From JBKDZR01 sp047971485 (GTDB taxonomy: Bacteria; Pseudomonadota; Alphaproteobacteria; Rhodobacterales; Rhodobacteraceae), in contig JBKDZR010000014.1 in assembly GCA_047971485.1 (NCBI GenBank), positions 1 to 42,681 on the forward strand: DNA of 42,681 nt. The letters are read 5' to 3'. A program made the position numbers and the translations under genes. Below, piece by piece: positions 24,444-33,614 of this stretch (positions within the stretch are counted from its first letter, which is position 1; the number at the start of each line of letters is the position of its first letter). Below the pieces are notes generated by a model. That model was not told the DNA's origin and ran no database searches. It saw only the letters and a list, made by a program, of their open reading frames with translations.

Positions 24444-25196
24444 ATGGGGCCGGCGATGGAACGCGCGCTGATGGCGGCAGTCATGCTGTGGCTGGCCGGG
24501 GCGACGCCCGGGGCGGCAGGCGCATGGCTGCGCGAAACGGGCCGCGCCTTTGTCAGCCTGTCCTATGAGGTCACGACCCCCAGGGCCGCCCTAAGCCAAG
24601 AAGCGCTGGCCTATGATTCGACACCGCCTCTTTATCGCTATACCTCGGTCTGGGCCGAATACGGGCTGACCGACTGGCTGACCCTGGGGCTGGATGCCGG
24701 ACGCGACGAGGGGCCGGATACCTGGACCGGGGTGATCTTTGCCCGCCTGCCCCTGATGGCCGAAGGACGCTTTGGCCTGATGGCTGCGGAATTGGGCATC
24801 GGGCAGCGGCGCTATATCGCAGCCGGGCCCTATGATCTGTACGATTCACACGATACCGAGCAAATCCTGCGCCTTGGCCTGTCCTGGGGCAAGGCCTTTG
24901 CCTGGCCGCGCCAGGGGGGCTGGCTGGCTATGGATACACAGACCGATTTTCGCCAGACCACCGATGGCCAGCCCAGGAAACTGGACCTGACCTTCGGCTT
25001 GCGCGGCAGCGAGACGATCACCGGCATTCTTCAGCTGCAAACCGGTGATTACCCCCGCAGCCGCGCCTATGCCAAACTGCTGACCAGTGTGGTTTATGAT
25101 CTGCCCTGGGGCCTCGCCCTGGAAACTGGTGCCCTGTTCGGCCTGCGCGAGGATAACCGCGTCGGCATGAAGACAAGCCTGTGGTGGCGTTTCTGA
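24444..25196 (+). CDS. Putative outer-membrane protein
   Basis: A 250-residue protein with an N-terminal signal peptide (LMAAVMLWLAGATPGAAGA) followed by alternating beta-strand pattern rich in Tyr and Trp. It ends SLWWRF, the terminal aromatic that directs assembly of outer-membrane barrels. No named family is recognised. AGGA five bases before the ATG at 24444 supports that start; the in-frame ATG at 24456 is also possible. A perfect CtrA box lies just upstream, so expression may follow the CtrA regulon (motility, cell cycle or GTA). Base use is like the neighbours. Confidence 0.75.
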   Translation: MGPAMERALMAAVMLWLAGATPGAAGAWLRETGRAFVSLSYEVTTPRAALSQEALAYDSTPPLYRYTSVWAEYGLTDWLTLGLDAGRDEGPDTWTGVIFARLPLMAEGRFGLMAAELGIGQRRYIAAGPYDLYDSHDTEQILRLGLSWGKAFAWPRQGGWLAMDTQTDFRQTTDGQPRKLDLTFGLRGSETITGILQLQTGDYPRSRAYAKLLTSVVYDLPWGLALETGALFGLREDNRVGMKTSLWWRF

Positions 25197-25292
25197 CCCC
25201 GGCCTACTCTGGCCCGCACACCGGGCGACCGGATCAAACGGCCACCCACAGTTTCCCTTCCCCGTGCCACCGCACCGGGATAGTCTGCGCGC

Positions 25293-25799
25293 ATGACCAC
25301 GCCCGATCCCGTGCCCCCCGTCGATCCGATCCGCCCCACGGATGATGCGGCCCGCAGTCTGGCCCGGGGCCTGATCGACACGGCACGCTTTGGCGCGCTG
25401 GGTGTGATCGCCCCGGACGATGGGTCCCCTCAGGTCACCCGGGTGGCCACGGGCACCGATCCCGCCGGGCACCCCCTGATCCTGATCTCGACATTATCCG
25501 CCCATACCACAGCCCTGCGTGCGGATCCGCGCTGTTCTCTGTTGTTGGGGGAACCGGGGGCCAAAGGCGATCCCCTGACCCATCCGCGCCTTACCCTGAC
25601 CTGTCAGGCCCGGTTCACCGAACATGACAGCCCCGATTACCCGCCCCTGGCCGAACGCTGGCGGACCGACCACCCCAAAGCCAAGCTGTATATCGGGTTT
25701 CAGGATTTCGTCTTTGCCACCCTCAGGATCGAGGCAGCGGCGCTGAATGGCGGGTTCGGGCGCGCCTTTCGGCTGACCCCCGCCGATCTGGACGTGTGA
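25293..25799 (+). CDS. HugZ-like pyridoxamine 5'-phosphate oxidase family protein
   Basis: A 168-residue split-barrel flavin-binding type protein. It shows RSLARGLIDTARFGALGVI, PQVTRVATGTDPAGHPLILIS, LSAHTTALRADPRCSLLLGE and LYIGFQDFVFATLRIEAAALNGGFGRAF. The last block is typical of the HugZ subgroup, whose characterised members degrade or bind heme. The C-terminal domain of full-length HugZ is missing, so the role as heme oxygenase is not certain. It stands alone, 96 bases after the outer-membrane protein gene, and converges on lysS. Confidence 0.82.
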   Translation: MTTPDPVPPVDPIRPTDDAARSLARGLIDTARFGALGVIAPDDGSPQVTRVATGTDPAGHPLILISTLSAHTTALRADPRCSLLLGEPGAKGDPLTHPRLTLTCQARFTEHDSPDYPPLAERWRTDHPKAKLYIGFQDFVFATLRIEAAALNGGFGRAFRLTPADLDV

Positions 25800-25912
25800 T
25801 GGTGGCCCCCGCCTGACAGGACACGGCGGGGCGGGCGCATAGCGGCGGTAAAACCGCAAGCCCCCATCACAAGCACACAAATCCCTTCAAAAGGCCCTGC
25901 AAACGGCGGCGA

Positions 25913-27499
25913 TCAGGTCATTTTTCCGGCCAAGGCCCGGTCGATCAGATCGGCCGTCTCACTGACCCCGTAAAGCGCGATGAACCCGCCGAAACGCGGC
26001 CCCTGGCTGGCGCCAAGCAGCACTTCGTACAGCGCCTTGAACCAGTCACGGAGCGGCTCAAACCCGTGTTCGCGGCCAATGGCGAAAACCATGGATTGCA
26101 GCTCTTCGGCATCCAGCCCGCCGGTCCAGCCGCGCAATTGCGCCGACAAATCGGCCAAGGCCGCGCGTTCCTGTTCGCTGGGAGCGCGGAAGCTGCGTTT
26201 CGGCGCGACGAAATCGGTGAAATACTGCACCGCATACCCGGCCGCCGCATCAAGGCCGGGATGAGTGGCCGGCGAGGCATCCGGCGCATAGCGCGAGATA
26301 AAGCCCCACAGGCCAGCCTTGTCCTTGGCCGCCGCCACCGAGGCCAGGTTCAGCAGCATGGCGAAGGGCACGACCATATCGCTTTGCGGCACAGCGCCGC
26401 CATGGATGTGATGCACCGGATTGACCAGTTTCTGAATCGCATCCTGACCGGGATAGGCGCGCAACTGCTGATGATATTCATCCACCGCCTTCGGGATCAC
26501 GTCGAAATGCAGCCGCTTGGCCGTCTTCGGCTTTTGGTACATGAAGTAGGACAGACTTTCGGGGGCGGCATAGCGCAGCCAGTCCTCCATCGACAGCCCG
26601 TTGCCCTTGGATTTAGAAATCTTCTGCCCCTGTTCGTCGTTGAACAGTTCATAGGTCAGGGATACCGGGGGCTCTTTCCCCAGTGCCCGGCAGATCTTGG
26701 AGGATTGCGTCACACTGTCGATCAGGTCCTTGCCCGACATCTCGTAATCCACCCCAAGGGCCGCCCATCGCAGCGCCCAGTCGGGCTTCCACTGCATCTT
26801 GACGTTGCCGCCGGTGACCGGGATCTCCACCTTTTCGCCATCAGGTTCCTGATAGACGATCGTGCCCCGGTCCACGTGACGTTCCAGGGTCGGGACCTGC
26901 AGCACATGGCCGGTCTTGGGGCTGATCGGCAGAAAACAGGAATAGGTCTCGCGCCGTTCCGGGCCCAGGGTGGGCAGCATGATCTGCTGGATCTTGTCGA
27001 ACCGTTCCAGCGCCACCAGCAGCATCTCGTCGAACCGGCCCGAGGTATAATAATCCGTGGCGCTGGCGAATTCATAGTCAAACCCGAAACTGTCCAGAAA
27101 ATCCCGCAGCCGGGCATTGTTGTGCTGGGCAAAGCCGTCATGCGTGCCAAACGGATCACGGACTTTGGTCAGCGGCAGATGCAGGTCCTGGGCCAGTTCC
27201 GCCTGCATGGGAACATTGGTCGGCACCTTGCGGAACCCGTCCATGTCGTCCGAGAAACAAATAAGTTTCGTCGGGATATCGCTGATCGCCTCGAACGCAC
27301 GGCGGACCATGGTCGTGCGGGCAACCTCACCAAAGGTGCCAATATGGGGCAGACCCGAGGGGCCATAGCCGGTCTGGAAAAGAACATAGCCTTTCTCGGG
27401 CGCGGCTTTTTCATAGCGCTTCAGGATCCTGCGGGCTTCCTCGAAGGGCCAGGCCTTGGAACGCAGTGCCGCGTCGCGAAAATCGGTCATCATCGTCAT
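25913..27499 (-). CDS. lysS: Lysine--tRNA ligase, class I
   Basis: Archaeal-type class I lysyl-tRNA synthetase, also standard in alphaproteobacteria, charging tRNA-Lys. The 528-residue enzyme has the Rossmann motifs HIGT (52-55, the HIGH equivalent) and KISKS (293-297, the KMSKS equivalent), and an alpha-helical anticodon-binding C-terminus. The ATG at 27499 is followed by further in-frame ATGs within a few codons, so the exact start is uncertain by up to four residues. It is divergent from the TerB-like gene across 109 bases. Confidence 0.95.
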   Translation of the reverse strand: MTMMTDFRDAALRSKAWPFEEARRILKRYEKAAPEKGYVLFQTGYGPSGLPHIGTFGEVARTTMVRRAFEAISDIPTKLICFSDDMDGFRKVPTNVPMQAELAQDLHLPLTKVRDPFGTHDGFAQHNNARLRDFLDSFGFDYEFASATDYYTSGRFDEMLLVALERFDKIQQIMLPTLGPERRETYSCFLPISPKTGHVLQVPTLERHVDRGTIVYQEPDGEKVEIPVTGGNVKMQWKPDWALRWAALGVDYEMSGKDLIDSVTQSSKICRALGKEPPVSLTYELFNDEQGQKISKSKGNGLSMEDWLRYAAPESLSYFMYQKPKTAKRLHFDVIPKAVDEYHQQLRAYPGQDAIQKLVNPVHHIHGGAVPQSDMVVPFAMLLNLASVAAAKDKAGLWGFISRYAPDASPATHPGLDAAAGYAVQYFTDFVAPKRSFRAPSEQERAALADLSAQLRGWTGGLDAEELQSMVFAIGREHGFEPLRDWFKALYEVLLGASQGPRFGGFIALYGVSETADLIDRALAGKMT

Positions 27500-27608
27500 C
27501 CGGATCGGGCCGGGACCCCATGCCCCGGGCTTCGCGCTACCTATTGCCCGGGGTGCCGCACGTCAATAATGTGCCCACGCAATGCCTTGATGGGAAGGAA
27601 CCGTCGCC

Positions 27609-28031
27609 GTGTCGGACATGGATACCACGCACATCCCCCAGGACGCGCTTGTCGCGATCATGATCGCCATTTCCGCATCGGATGAAAACATCCGCACGGC
27701 AGAACTGGTCAAGATCCAGTCGATGATCAACCACCTGCCGATCTTTGCCGATTACCCGTTGGAACGCCTGCACCGGATCAGCCAGCTGGTGTTCGAGTTG
27801 TTCGAGGAAGAGGAAGGCCTGGACGCCCTGTTCGGCCTGATCCGTCAGGCCCTGCCCGAGCGGCTGTTCGAGACGGCCTATGCCATGGCCTGCGATGTTG
27901 CCGCCGCCGATGGCCAGCTTTATGAGGAAGAGCTGCGCCTTCTGGAAGAAATCCGCTATGAGCTGAACATCGACCGGCTGCACGCCGCCGCGATCGAACG
28001 CAGCGCCCGGGTCCGTCATGCCACGATATAA
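27609..28031 (+). CDS. TerB-like family protein
   Basis: A small all-helical acidic protein (140 residues) of the TerB/DjlA-N type: LVAIMIAISASDENIRTAEL, MACDVAAADGQLYEEELRLLEEI. The two Asp-rich turns (SASDENI, AAADGQLYEEE) are the family's metal-binding-like motifs. Despite the name, most such single-domain members have no shown link to tellurite. The start is GTG at 27609 with GGAAGGA upstream. It is followed after 33 bases by the META-domain gene, probably in one transcript. Confidence 0.82.
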   Translation: MSDMDTTHIPQDALVAIMIAISASDENIRTAELVKIQSMINHLPIFADYPLERLHRISQLVFELFEEEEGLDALFGLIRQALPERLFETAYAMACDVAAADGQLYEEELRLLEEIRYELNIDRLHAAAIERSARVRHATI

Positions 28032-28064
28032 GGCGCCCCCGGCCCGGAGACGGAGAACCCGCCC

Positions 28065-28487
28065 ATGATCCCGTTTTTTCTGACCCTGCCGATCCTGCTT
28101 GGGGGTACGGCGCCCCAGGATGCGCCCTTTCCCGGCCCCGAGCCCCACTATACCCTGACCGAGGTGAACGGCGCCCCCTATGACAAACGCGCTACCCTGC
28201 GCTTCCCCGAGGACGGCCGCATTGCCGGGCAGGGACCGTGCAACAACTATTTCGGCCCGCTGACCGGAACGCCCGGGGATCTGTCGCTGGGGCCCCTGGC
28301 AACCACCCAGATGGCCTGCCCGGACCTGGAGGCCGAGCGCCTGTTTCTGGATCTTTTGTCGGGGATGACCCAGGCTGATGTCGGCAGCGATACGGTGCGC
28401 CTGCACGATCCCCAGGGCAACACGATGGTCTTCGCCGTGCACAATGATATGCCCGACAGCGCGGCGGAGGATCAGCCCGGCGACTGA
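28065..28487 (+). CDS. META-domain (HslJ-like) protein
   Basis: A 140-residue protein with a short hydrophobic start (FFLTLPILLGGTA) that may export it, then one META domain: TLTEVNGAPY, ATLRFPEDGRIAGQGPCNNYFG and ATTQMACPDLEAERLF. HslJ-type META proteins are envelope-associated and linked to stress or novobiocin tolerance in E. coli; the mechanism is unknown. Its end overlaps the convergent recO by 16 bases, so both transcripts cross. Confidence 0.82.
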   Translation: MIPFFLTLPILLGGTAPQDAPFPGPEPHYTLTEVNGAPYDKRATLRFPEDGRIAGQGPCNNYFGPLTGTPGDLSLGPLATTQMACPDLEAERLFLDLLSGMTQADVGSDTVRLHDPQGNTMVFAVHNDMPDSAAEDQPGD

Positions 28488-29200
28488 CGTTCCAGCATGG
28501 TGATCAGACGCGCGCGCGACGCCGGCAGTTCCTGTTGCCCGATACGCGTGGGCAAGGCCCGGGCCAGGAAATGCCCGGTGGTCCCAAGGGCCAACGCAAC
28601 TTCGGCCGCAGGCGCCGCCCCCCGGCCCAGCATCGCCGGCGGCAAGGGCAGCAGACGGTCGGCAAACGCCCCCGCCCCCGCCCGTGTCACCGCCCGCCCT
28701 GTGCGCGGCGAGATCAGTTCCAGCCCCTCACTCACCCCCGTCACGGCACAGGCGGACAGATCCAGCCCCGCGCCAAGCTGGGTCAGCAGGGCCATTTCCC
28801 AGCGCAGATAGGCCAGTGGCCAGGCTTCGGTCACCACCATCAGATCCAGCAGCGCCAGCGTCCCGTCATAAAGGACCGGCGCCGCATCGCGTTCCGGCAG
28901 GGCCCGGACCAGCAACGCACAGATCGTAGTCAGCCCCGCCAGGGTCAGCCGGCCCTCGATCAGCGCGGCCCGGCTGCGCAGGGGTTCGACGGTGAACGCG
29001 CCGATATGGTCGGCCAGACGCGCACGCCAGCGCAGGTCAAGCTGGGCACCGGGTTGCAACACCGGCGACAGGCGCCGCCCCGTGCCCCCGCGCACCACCC
29101 CGGCATGACGGCCGTGATCGCGGGTGAAGGTCTCGATGATGGCGGCATTCTCGCCATGGGGCCGAACGCTGAGCAGCAGACCTTCGGCACGCCACTCCAT
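28472..29200 (-). CDS. recO: DNA repair protein RecO
   Basis: Recombination mediator that loads RecA on SSB-coated DNA in the RecFOR pathway. The 242-residue protein begins MEWRAEGLLLSVRPHGENAAI, the OB-fold entry with a typical Gly-x-Gly-Glu-like turn, followed by GVVRGGTGRR. The helical middle and the C-terminus are RecO-like. The four-cysteine zinc site of some RecO proteins is not evident. The ATG at 29200, four bases after the DUF1491 stop, is preferred over an open extension. Last gene of the lepB-rnc-era-DUF1491-recO run. Confidence 0.88.
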   Translation of the reverse strand: MEWRAEGLLLSVRPHGENAAIIETFTRDHGRHAGVVRGGTGRRLSPVLQPGAQLDLRWRARLADHIGAFTVEPLRSRAALIEGRLTLAGLTTICALLVRALPERDAAPVLYDGTLALLDLMVVTEAWPLAYLRWEMALLTQLGAGLDLSACAVTGVSEGLELISPRTGRAVTRAGAGAFADRLLPLPPAMLGRGAAPAAEVALALGTTGHFLARALPTRIGQQELPASRARLITMLERQSPG

Positions 29201-29204
29201 CGGA

Positions 29205-29537
29205 TCACTCGGCCAGGCTTGGGTCGTCCAGCAGATCGCGGCCATCACGGGCCTCGACCTCGACCACCCAGAGATCGGGATCCCGCTGGCACTGGCGGGT
29301 GATGGCGGCATCCACCTCGGCCTCGACCCCTTCGGCCATGACCATCCACTGCCGCGCCCCGGTCATCAGATCATAGGTGCGCTGCCGGGCAACGGCGGTC
29401 CCATCCAGTGCCGCCGTCTTGACCAGAACCGCCCCGGCGGTCGTATCCCCGCGCTGGGTGACATAGGCGGGAATATTGGCAAGCTGCAGGCGCATCAGAT
29501 AGGCCTGAACCCAAAGACCGGCGGCCAGCCGGCTCAT
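29205..29537 (-). CDS. DUF1491 family protein
   Basis: A 110-residue alphaproteobacterial protein of unknown function: LWVQAYLMRLQLANIPAYV, RGDTTAGAVLVK, WMVMAEG and DPDLWVVEVEARDGRDLLD are the recognisable blocks. It is regularly found between era and recO, as here. It overlaps era by four bases (ATGA) and precedes recO by four, so it belongs to this operon. A role in ribosome maturation or DNA repair would be guesswork. Confidence 0.85.
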   Translation of the reverse strand: MSRLAAGLWVQAYLMRLQLANIPAYVTQRGDTTAGAVLVKTAALDGTAVARQRTYDLMTGARQWMVMAEGVEAEVDAAITRQCQRDPDLWVVEVEARDGRDLLDDPSLAE

Positions 29538-30454
29538 GCGTTCCCGTCTTTGAAATCAAGGCCGATCTCTGAATAGCGTTCCGCCTGTTCCATCCAGTCG
29601 GGGCGCACCTTCACATGCAGGAAGAGATGCACCTTGCGCTCCAGAAAGGCCTCCAGATCGGCGCGGGCGGCCTGGCCCACGGCCTTGGCGGTCTCACCCT
29701 TGCGGCCCAGAATGATCCCCTTGTGGCCATCGCGGGCGACATAGATCACCTGATCAATGCGCACCGAGCCGTCCTTTTTCTCCTGCCAGCTTTCGGTTTC
29801 GACCGTCAGTTGGTAGGGCAGTTCCTGATGCAACCGCAGGGTCAGCTTTTCGCGGGTGGTTTCCGCCGCGATCATCCGCAGCGGCAGATCGGCGATCTGA
29901 TCCTCGGGGTACAGCCACGGGCCGGCGGGCACCTGTTCGGCCAGCCAGGCGCGCAGATCATCGACGCCATAGCCCTTCTCGGCCGAGATCATGAAGGTGC
30001 GGGCGAAATCGAAGCGCCCATTCAGATCCTCGCTCAGCGCCAGCAGGGCCGGCGCCTCGACCCGATCGATCTTGTTGATCGCCAGGGCAACCGTCTTGCC
30101 GGCGGTATAATCGGCCAGGGTGGCCAGGATTGCTTCAACCCCGTCGGTGACACCGCGGTGGGCCTCGATCATCAGCACGATGATATCGGCATCCGCCGCG
30201 CCGCCCCAGGCCGCCGCCACCATCGCCCGGTCCAGACGCCGGCGCGGGCGGAAGACACCGGGCGTGTCCACAAAGACCAACTGGCTGGCCCCTTCCAGCG
30301 CCACGCCGCGAATGCGTGTCCGGGTGGTCTGAACCTTGTGGGTGACGATGGCCACCTTGGCCCCGACCATGCGGTTCAACAGCGTCGATTTGCCGGCATT
30401 GGGTTCGCCGATCAGCGCCACGAAACCGGCGCGTGTGTCCTGTCCTGCGGTCAT
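29534..30454 (-). CDS. era: GTPase Era
   Basis: Ribosome-assembly GTPase that binds the 3' end of 16S rRNA. 306 residues: G1 GEPNAGKS (16-23), G3 DTPG (63-66), G4 NKID (127-130), and a C-terminal KH domain with the VYVxRxGQKGIIIGxxG-like stretch IYVARDGHKGIILGRKG. It overlaps rnc upstream by four bases and DUF1491 downstream by four. The rnc-era pairing is widely conserved. Confidence 0.96.
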   Translation of the reverse strand: MTAGQDTRAGFVALIGEPNAGKSTLLNRMVGAKVAIVTHKVQTTRTRIRGVALEGASQLVFVDTPGVFRPRRRLDRAMVAAAWGGAADADIIVLMIEAHRGVTDGVEAILATLADYTAGKTVALAINKIDRVEAPALLALSEDLNGRFDFARTFMISAEKGYGVDDLRAWLAEQVPAGPWLYPEDQIADLPLRMIAAETTREKLTLRLHQELPYQLTVETESWQEKKDGSVRIDQVIYVARDGHKGIILGRKGETAKAVGQAARADLEAFLERKVHLFLHVKVRPDWMEQAERYSEIGLDFKDGNA

Positions 30455-31137
30455 GTCCCGCCCTCCAACTGCGCCAGCAACCGTTGGGCCGCGGCCTGTT
30501 CTGCCTGACGCTTGGCGCCAGCCACGGCCATATCACTTTCACCGCTTTCCAGCCGCACCTCGACGGTGAAAACCGGGGCATGATCCGGCCCTTCGCGGGT
30601 CAGCACCCGGTATTTCGGCGGCGGCTGGCGACGGGCCTGGGCCCATTCCTGCAACGCCGTTTTCGCATCCCGGGCGTCCTCTTTGACTGCGCCGATGCGG
30701 TCTTGCCACAGGCGCAGCACCATCTTGCGGGCACTGGCAAAGCCGCCATCCAGGTAGACGGCGGCAATCAGCGCCTCCATCGCATCGCCCAAGAGGGCAT
30801 CCTTGCGCCGCCCGCCGGAAATCATCTCGGATCGGCCCAGACGCAGCACCGCCCCGAGATCGACACTGCGTGCGACACGGGCGCAGGTTTCCTTGCGCAC
30901 CAGGGCGTTGAACCGCGGGGCCAGAACCCCTTCGGCGGCAGATGGATCGGCCTCCAGCAGGGCCTCGGCCATGACCAGGCCCAGAACACGATCCCCCAGA
31001 AACTCCAGCCGCTGATTGTCAGGGCGGGTCGGGCCGGACATGGACGGGTGGGTCAGGGCCTCGTGCAGCAGATCCTCACGCACGAAACGATGGCCGATCC
31101 GGCGCGTAAACGCATCAAGTTCGGCCGAGAGCGCCAA
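30451..31137 (-). CDS. rnc: Ribonuclease III
   Basis: Double-strand-specific endoribonuclease for rRNA and mRNA processing. 228 residues: the signature RLEFLGDRVL (43-52) with metal ligands Glu45/Asp49, the second acidic set in LGDAMEALIAAVYLDGG, and a C-terminal double-stranded-RNA-binding domain from about residue 155 (ALQEWAQARRQPPPKY, then GAKRQAEQAAAQRLL). Its start abuts the lepB stop. Confidence 0.96.
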   Translation of the reverse strand: MALSAELDAFTRRIGHRFVREDLLHEALTHPSMSGPTRPDNQRLEFLGDRVLGLVMAEALLEADPSAAEGVLAPRFNALVRKETCARVARSVDLGAVLRLGRSEMISGGRRKDALLGDAMEALIAAVYLDGGFASARKMVLRLWQDRIGAVKEDARDAKTALQEWAQARRQPPPKYRVLTREGPDHAPVFTVEVRLESGESDMAVAGAKRQAEQAAAQRLLAQLEGGT

Positions 31138-31926
31138 TTATTCCAGCCCCTTGAAGAAGCGATCACTGCGCCAGGTCCAGAAATAGAACATGGATTTGCC
31201 CGCTGAAGAGAACATCACCCGATCCGCCCGGCCGATCAGATTGGCGAAGGGCACAAAGCCGACACCACGGGCCGATTGCGGCACGCGACTGTCCACGGAA
31301 TTGTCGCGGTTGTCACCCATGAAGAAAAAGTGCCCCGCCGGCACCGTATAAACCGGCGTGTTGTCATAGGGACCAACGCCCACATCCAGAGTGTCATAGC
31401 TGGCCCCGTCAGGCAGGGTTTCGCGGTAGACATCCTTGATGCATTCCCCTCCGATCCCGACCGGAGCATTGGCACAGCGCGGCATACCCCGCTGCGGCCC
31501 CTGCTGTTCGAAGGTCTCGACAAACGTGCCGGCCGCCACACGCTCGACAGCAGTGCCGTTGATATAGAGCACACTGTCGCGCATCTGGATTTCATCCCCC
31601 GGCAGACCGATCAACCGCTTGATGAAATCCGCCCCGCTGACCGGATGCTTGAACACCACGATATCACCGCGTTCCGGTTCATCGGCCAGGATCCGGTCAG
31701 ACAGAAAGGTGCACATGGAAAACGGGCAGGAATGGCTGGAATACCCATAAGCCATCTTGTTGACGAACAGGAAATCGCCGATCAGCAGCGTCTCTTTCAT
31801 CGACCCCGATGGAATCCAGAAGGGCTGAAAAAACAGGGTCCGAAAGATCCCGGCGATCAACAGGGCATAGACGATAGTCTTGATCGTCTCCATGATCCCA
31901 CCGCCCGATTTGGTCTTTGCTGCCAT
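31138..31926 (-). CDS. lepB: Signal peptidase I
   Basis: Type I leader peptidase that cleaves Sec and Tat signal peptides at the periplasmic face. 262 residues from the ATG at 31926: one N-terminal membrane helix (about 13-33), Ser42 in PSGSM as nucleophile, Lys103 in DFIKRLIGLPGDE as general base, and the MGDNRDNSVDSR box. The frame runs upstream to 31998, but that leader is not family-like. It heads the rnc-era-recO run, where in related genomes, as I recall, acpS and pdxJ usually sit just upstream; here acpS is 8.5 kb away. Confidence 0.95.
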   Translation of the reverse strand: MAAKTKSGGGIMETIKTIVYALLIAGIFRTLFFQPFWIPSGSMKETLLIGDFLFVNKMAYGYSSHSCPFSMCTFLSDRILADEPERGDIVVFKHPVSGADFIKRLIGLPGDEIQMRDSVLYINGTAVERVAAGTFVETFEQQGPQRGMPRCANAPVGIGGECIKDVYRETLPDGASYDTLDVGVGPYDNTPVYTVPAGHFFFMGDNRDNSVDSRVPQSARGVGFVPFANLIGRADRVMFSSAGKSMFYFWTWRSDRFFKGLE

Positions 31927-32106
31927 CTGCCTGCCCTTATGCCATCCGCCGCGCTTCATGGGCGCGGGCGGGGCCTGTGTCAAGCGCCGGGGGAACACGG
32001 CACTGCGTCAGGCCGAGGCGCGCCTTCTGGATCCCCCATCGGGGCGTCGGCAGATTGCCCAGAAACCACCCTTTTCAGAGGGGGCAAGCCATCCCGAACG
32101 TTGGCC

Positions 32107-33315
32107 TTACATCCCGCGCAGCGCCAGAACGGCGTTGAGACCGCCAAAGGCAAACGCATTGGAAAGCGCGACATCAACCTTCGCCTCACGCGCCACATTG
32201 GGCACCACATCCAACGCGCATTCGGGATCGGGGTCCTCATAACCAATGGTCGGCGCAATGATCCCGTCACGCAGCGCCATGATGCAGGCCAGCAATTCCA
32301 CCGCCCCGGTCCCGCCGATCAAATGGCCATGCATGGATTTGGTCGACGAAATCATCAGGTTGTCGGCATGGGCCCCGAACACATCGGCCACTGCGGCGCA
32401 CTCCGTCTTGTCATTGGCTGCCGTCCCCGTGCCATGGGCGTTGATATAGCCCACCGCCTCATCCGGGATGCGGGCATCGTCAAGCGCCCCACGGATCGCC
32501 CGCGCCGCGCCGTGTTTCGACGGCATCACGATATCGGCGGCATCCGAGGTCATGGCGAACCCGATCACCTCGGCCAGGATATCGGCCCCCCGCGCCCGGG
32601 CATGTTCGTATTCCTCAAAGACGAAGGTCGCCGCGCCCTCGCCCTGAACCATGCCATTGCGATTGGCCGAGAAGGGCCGGCACGCATCCCGGGACATGAC
32701 CCGCAGCCCTTCCCAGGCCTTTACCCCGCCAAAGCACAACATGGATTCCGACCCGCCGGTGATCATCACATCGGCCATCCCCCAGCGGATCATCTGAAAC
32801 GCCTGCCCCATCGCATGGTTCGACGACGCACAGGCCGTCGCCACAGTAAAGCTGGGCCCTTTCAGATCATATTCCATCGACACATGGCTGGTCGCGGCAT
32901 TGTTCATCAGCTTTGGCACAACGAAGGGATGAACCCGGTTCTTCCCCTCTTCATAGACCGTGCGGTAGTTTTCATCCTGGGTGTTCAACCCGCCCCCCGA
33001 CGTCCCCAGCACCACACCACTGCGCGTGGTTCCCTCGGCGCCGAAATCCAACCCCGACTGGGCCACCGCCTCACGCGCGGCCAGCAGCGTGAACTGGGTG
33101 AACCGGTCATAGAGCGCGATCTGCTGGCGGTTGAAATGGTCCTCGGCCTCATAGTCCTTGACCTGCCCACCAATGCGGATCGACAGACGCTCGACATCGC
33201 GGAATTCCAGCGGGCCGATCCCGCACCGTCCCTCGCGCATCGCCGCAAGCGTGTCGGCAACCGATTTGCCGAGCGGGTTGATCGTGCCCTGCCCGGTAAT
33301 CACAACCCGTCTCAT
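32107..33315 (-). CDS. Beta-ketoacyl-ACP synthase (FabF type)
   Basis: Condensing enzyme of 402 residues that extends acyl-ACP with malonyl-ACP. The triad is complete: Cys162 in TACASSNHA, His294 in NAHGTGTAAND and His331 in SMHGHLIGG. It starts MRRVVITGQGTINPLGKS. Because it overlaps an ACP gene (ATGA) beside lpxD rather than the fabD-fabG-acpP cluster, it is probably a second, specialised synthase supplying acyl chains for lipid A or another envelope lipid; this is inference. Which paralogue is the main FabF cannot be told here. Confidence 0.9.
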   Translation of the reverse strand: MRRVVITGQGTINPLGKSVADTLAAMREGRCGIGPLEFRDVERLSIRIGGQVKDYEAEDHFNRQQIALYDRFTQFTLLAAREAVAQSGLDFGAEGTTRSGVVLGTSGGGLNTQDENYRTVYEEGKNRVHPFVVPKLMNNAATSHVSMEYDLKGPSFTVATACASSNHAMGQAFQMIRWGMADVMITGGSESMLCFGGVKAWEGLRVMSRDACRPFSANRNGMVQGEGAATFVFEEYEHARARGADILAEVIGFAMTSDAADIVMPSKHGAARAIRGALDDARIPDEAVGYINAHGTGTAANDKTECAAVADVFGAHADNLMISSTKSMHGHLIGGTGAVELLACIMALRDGIIAPTIGYEDPDPECALDVVPNVAREAKVDVALSNAFAFGGLNAVLALRGM

Positions 33316-33575
33316 GATGCCTGATCGGCGACCAGCCCCTCGACCGCGCGGATGATCGCCGCGACAGAACTGATGTCGAAATCGCTCTGCTCCGGCGCGT
33401 TGGCGTTGAACGGCACCTGGATGTCAAAGCTTTCCTCAATGGCAAAGATGCTTTCGACCAGACCCAAGCTGTCAATTCCCAGATCGTCGAGGGACTGATC
33501 GGGCGATATGTCCGACACATCAATCACCGCCTGCTCGGCAAGGATCTCAAGCACTTTTTGCTTCACGGCCATCAT
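33312..33575 (-). CDS. Acyl carrier protein
   Basis: An 87-residue ACP with the phosphopantetheine attachment motif GIDSLGLVE (Ser36) and acidic helices. The C-terminal half (FDIQVPFNANAPEQSDFDI) has a longer loop than the housekeeping AcpP. It may be dedicated to the adjacent ketoacyl synthase and to LpxD, which needs 3-hydroxyacyl-ACP. The first of two adjacent ATG codons (33575) is used, with a GGGGGG-type Shine-Dalgarno. It overlaps the synthase gene by four bases. Confidence 0.9.
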   Translation of the reverse strand: MMAVKQKVLEILAEQAVIDVSDISPDQSLDDLGIDSLGLVESIFAIEESFDIQVPFNANAPEQSDFDISSVAAIIRAVEGLVADQAS

Positions 33576-33614
33576 CTGCCCCCCGTCTCCCAACCTACGG
33601 ATGATTTAGCCATC

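Noticed and set aside
25798..25870. Hairpins between the HugZ-like gene and lysS as a bidirectional terminator
   Set aside because: Only a 5-bp stem (GCGGT/ACCGC) without U-tract on either side; too weak to call.
26066..27685. 539-codon plus-strand frame opposite lysS
   Set aside because: Shadow of class I lysyl-tRNA synthetase with intact catalytic motifs.
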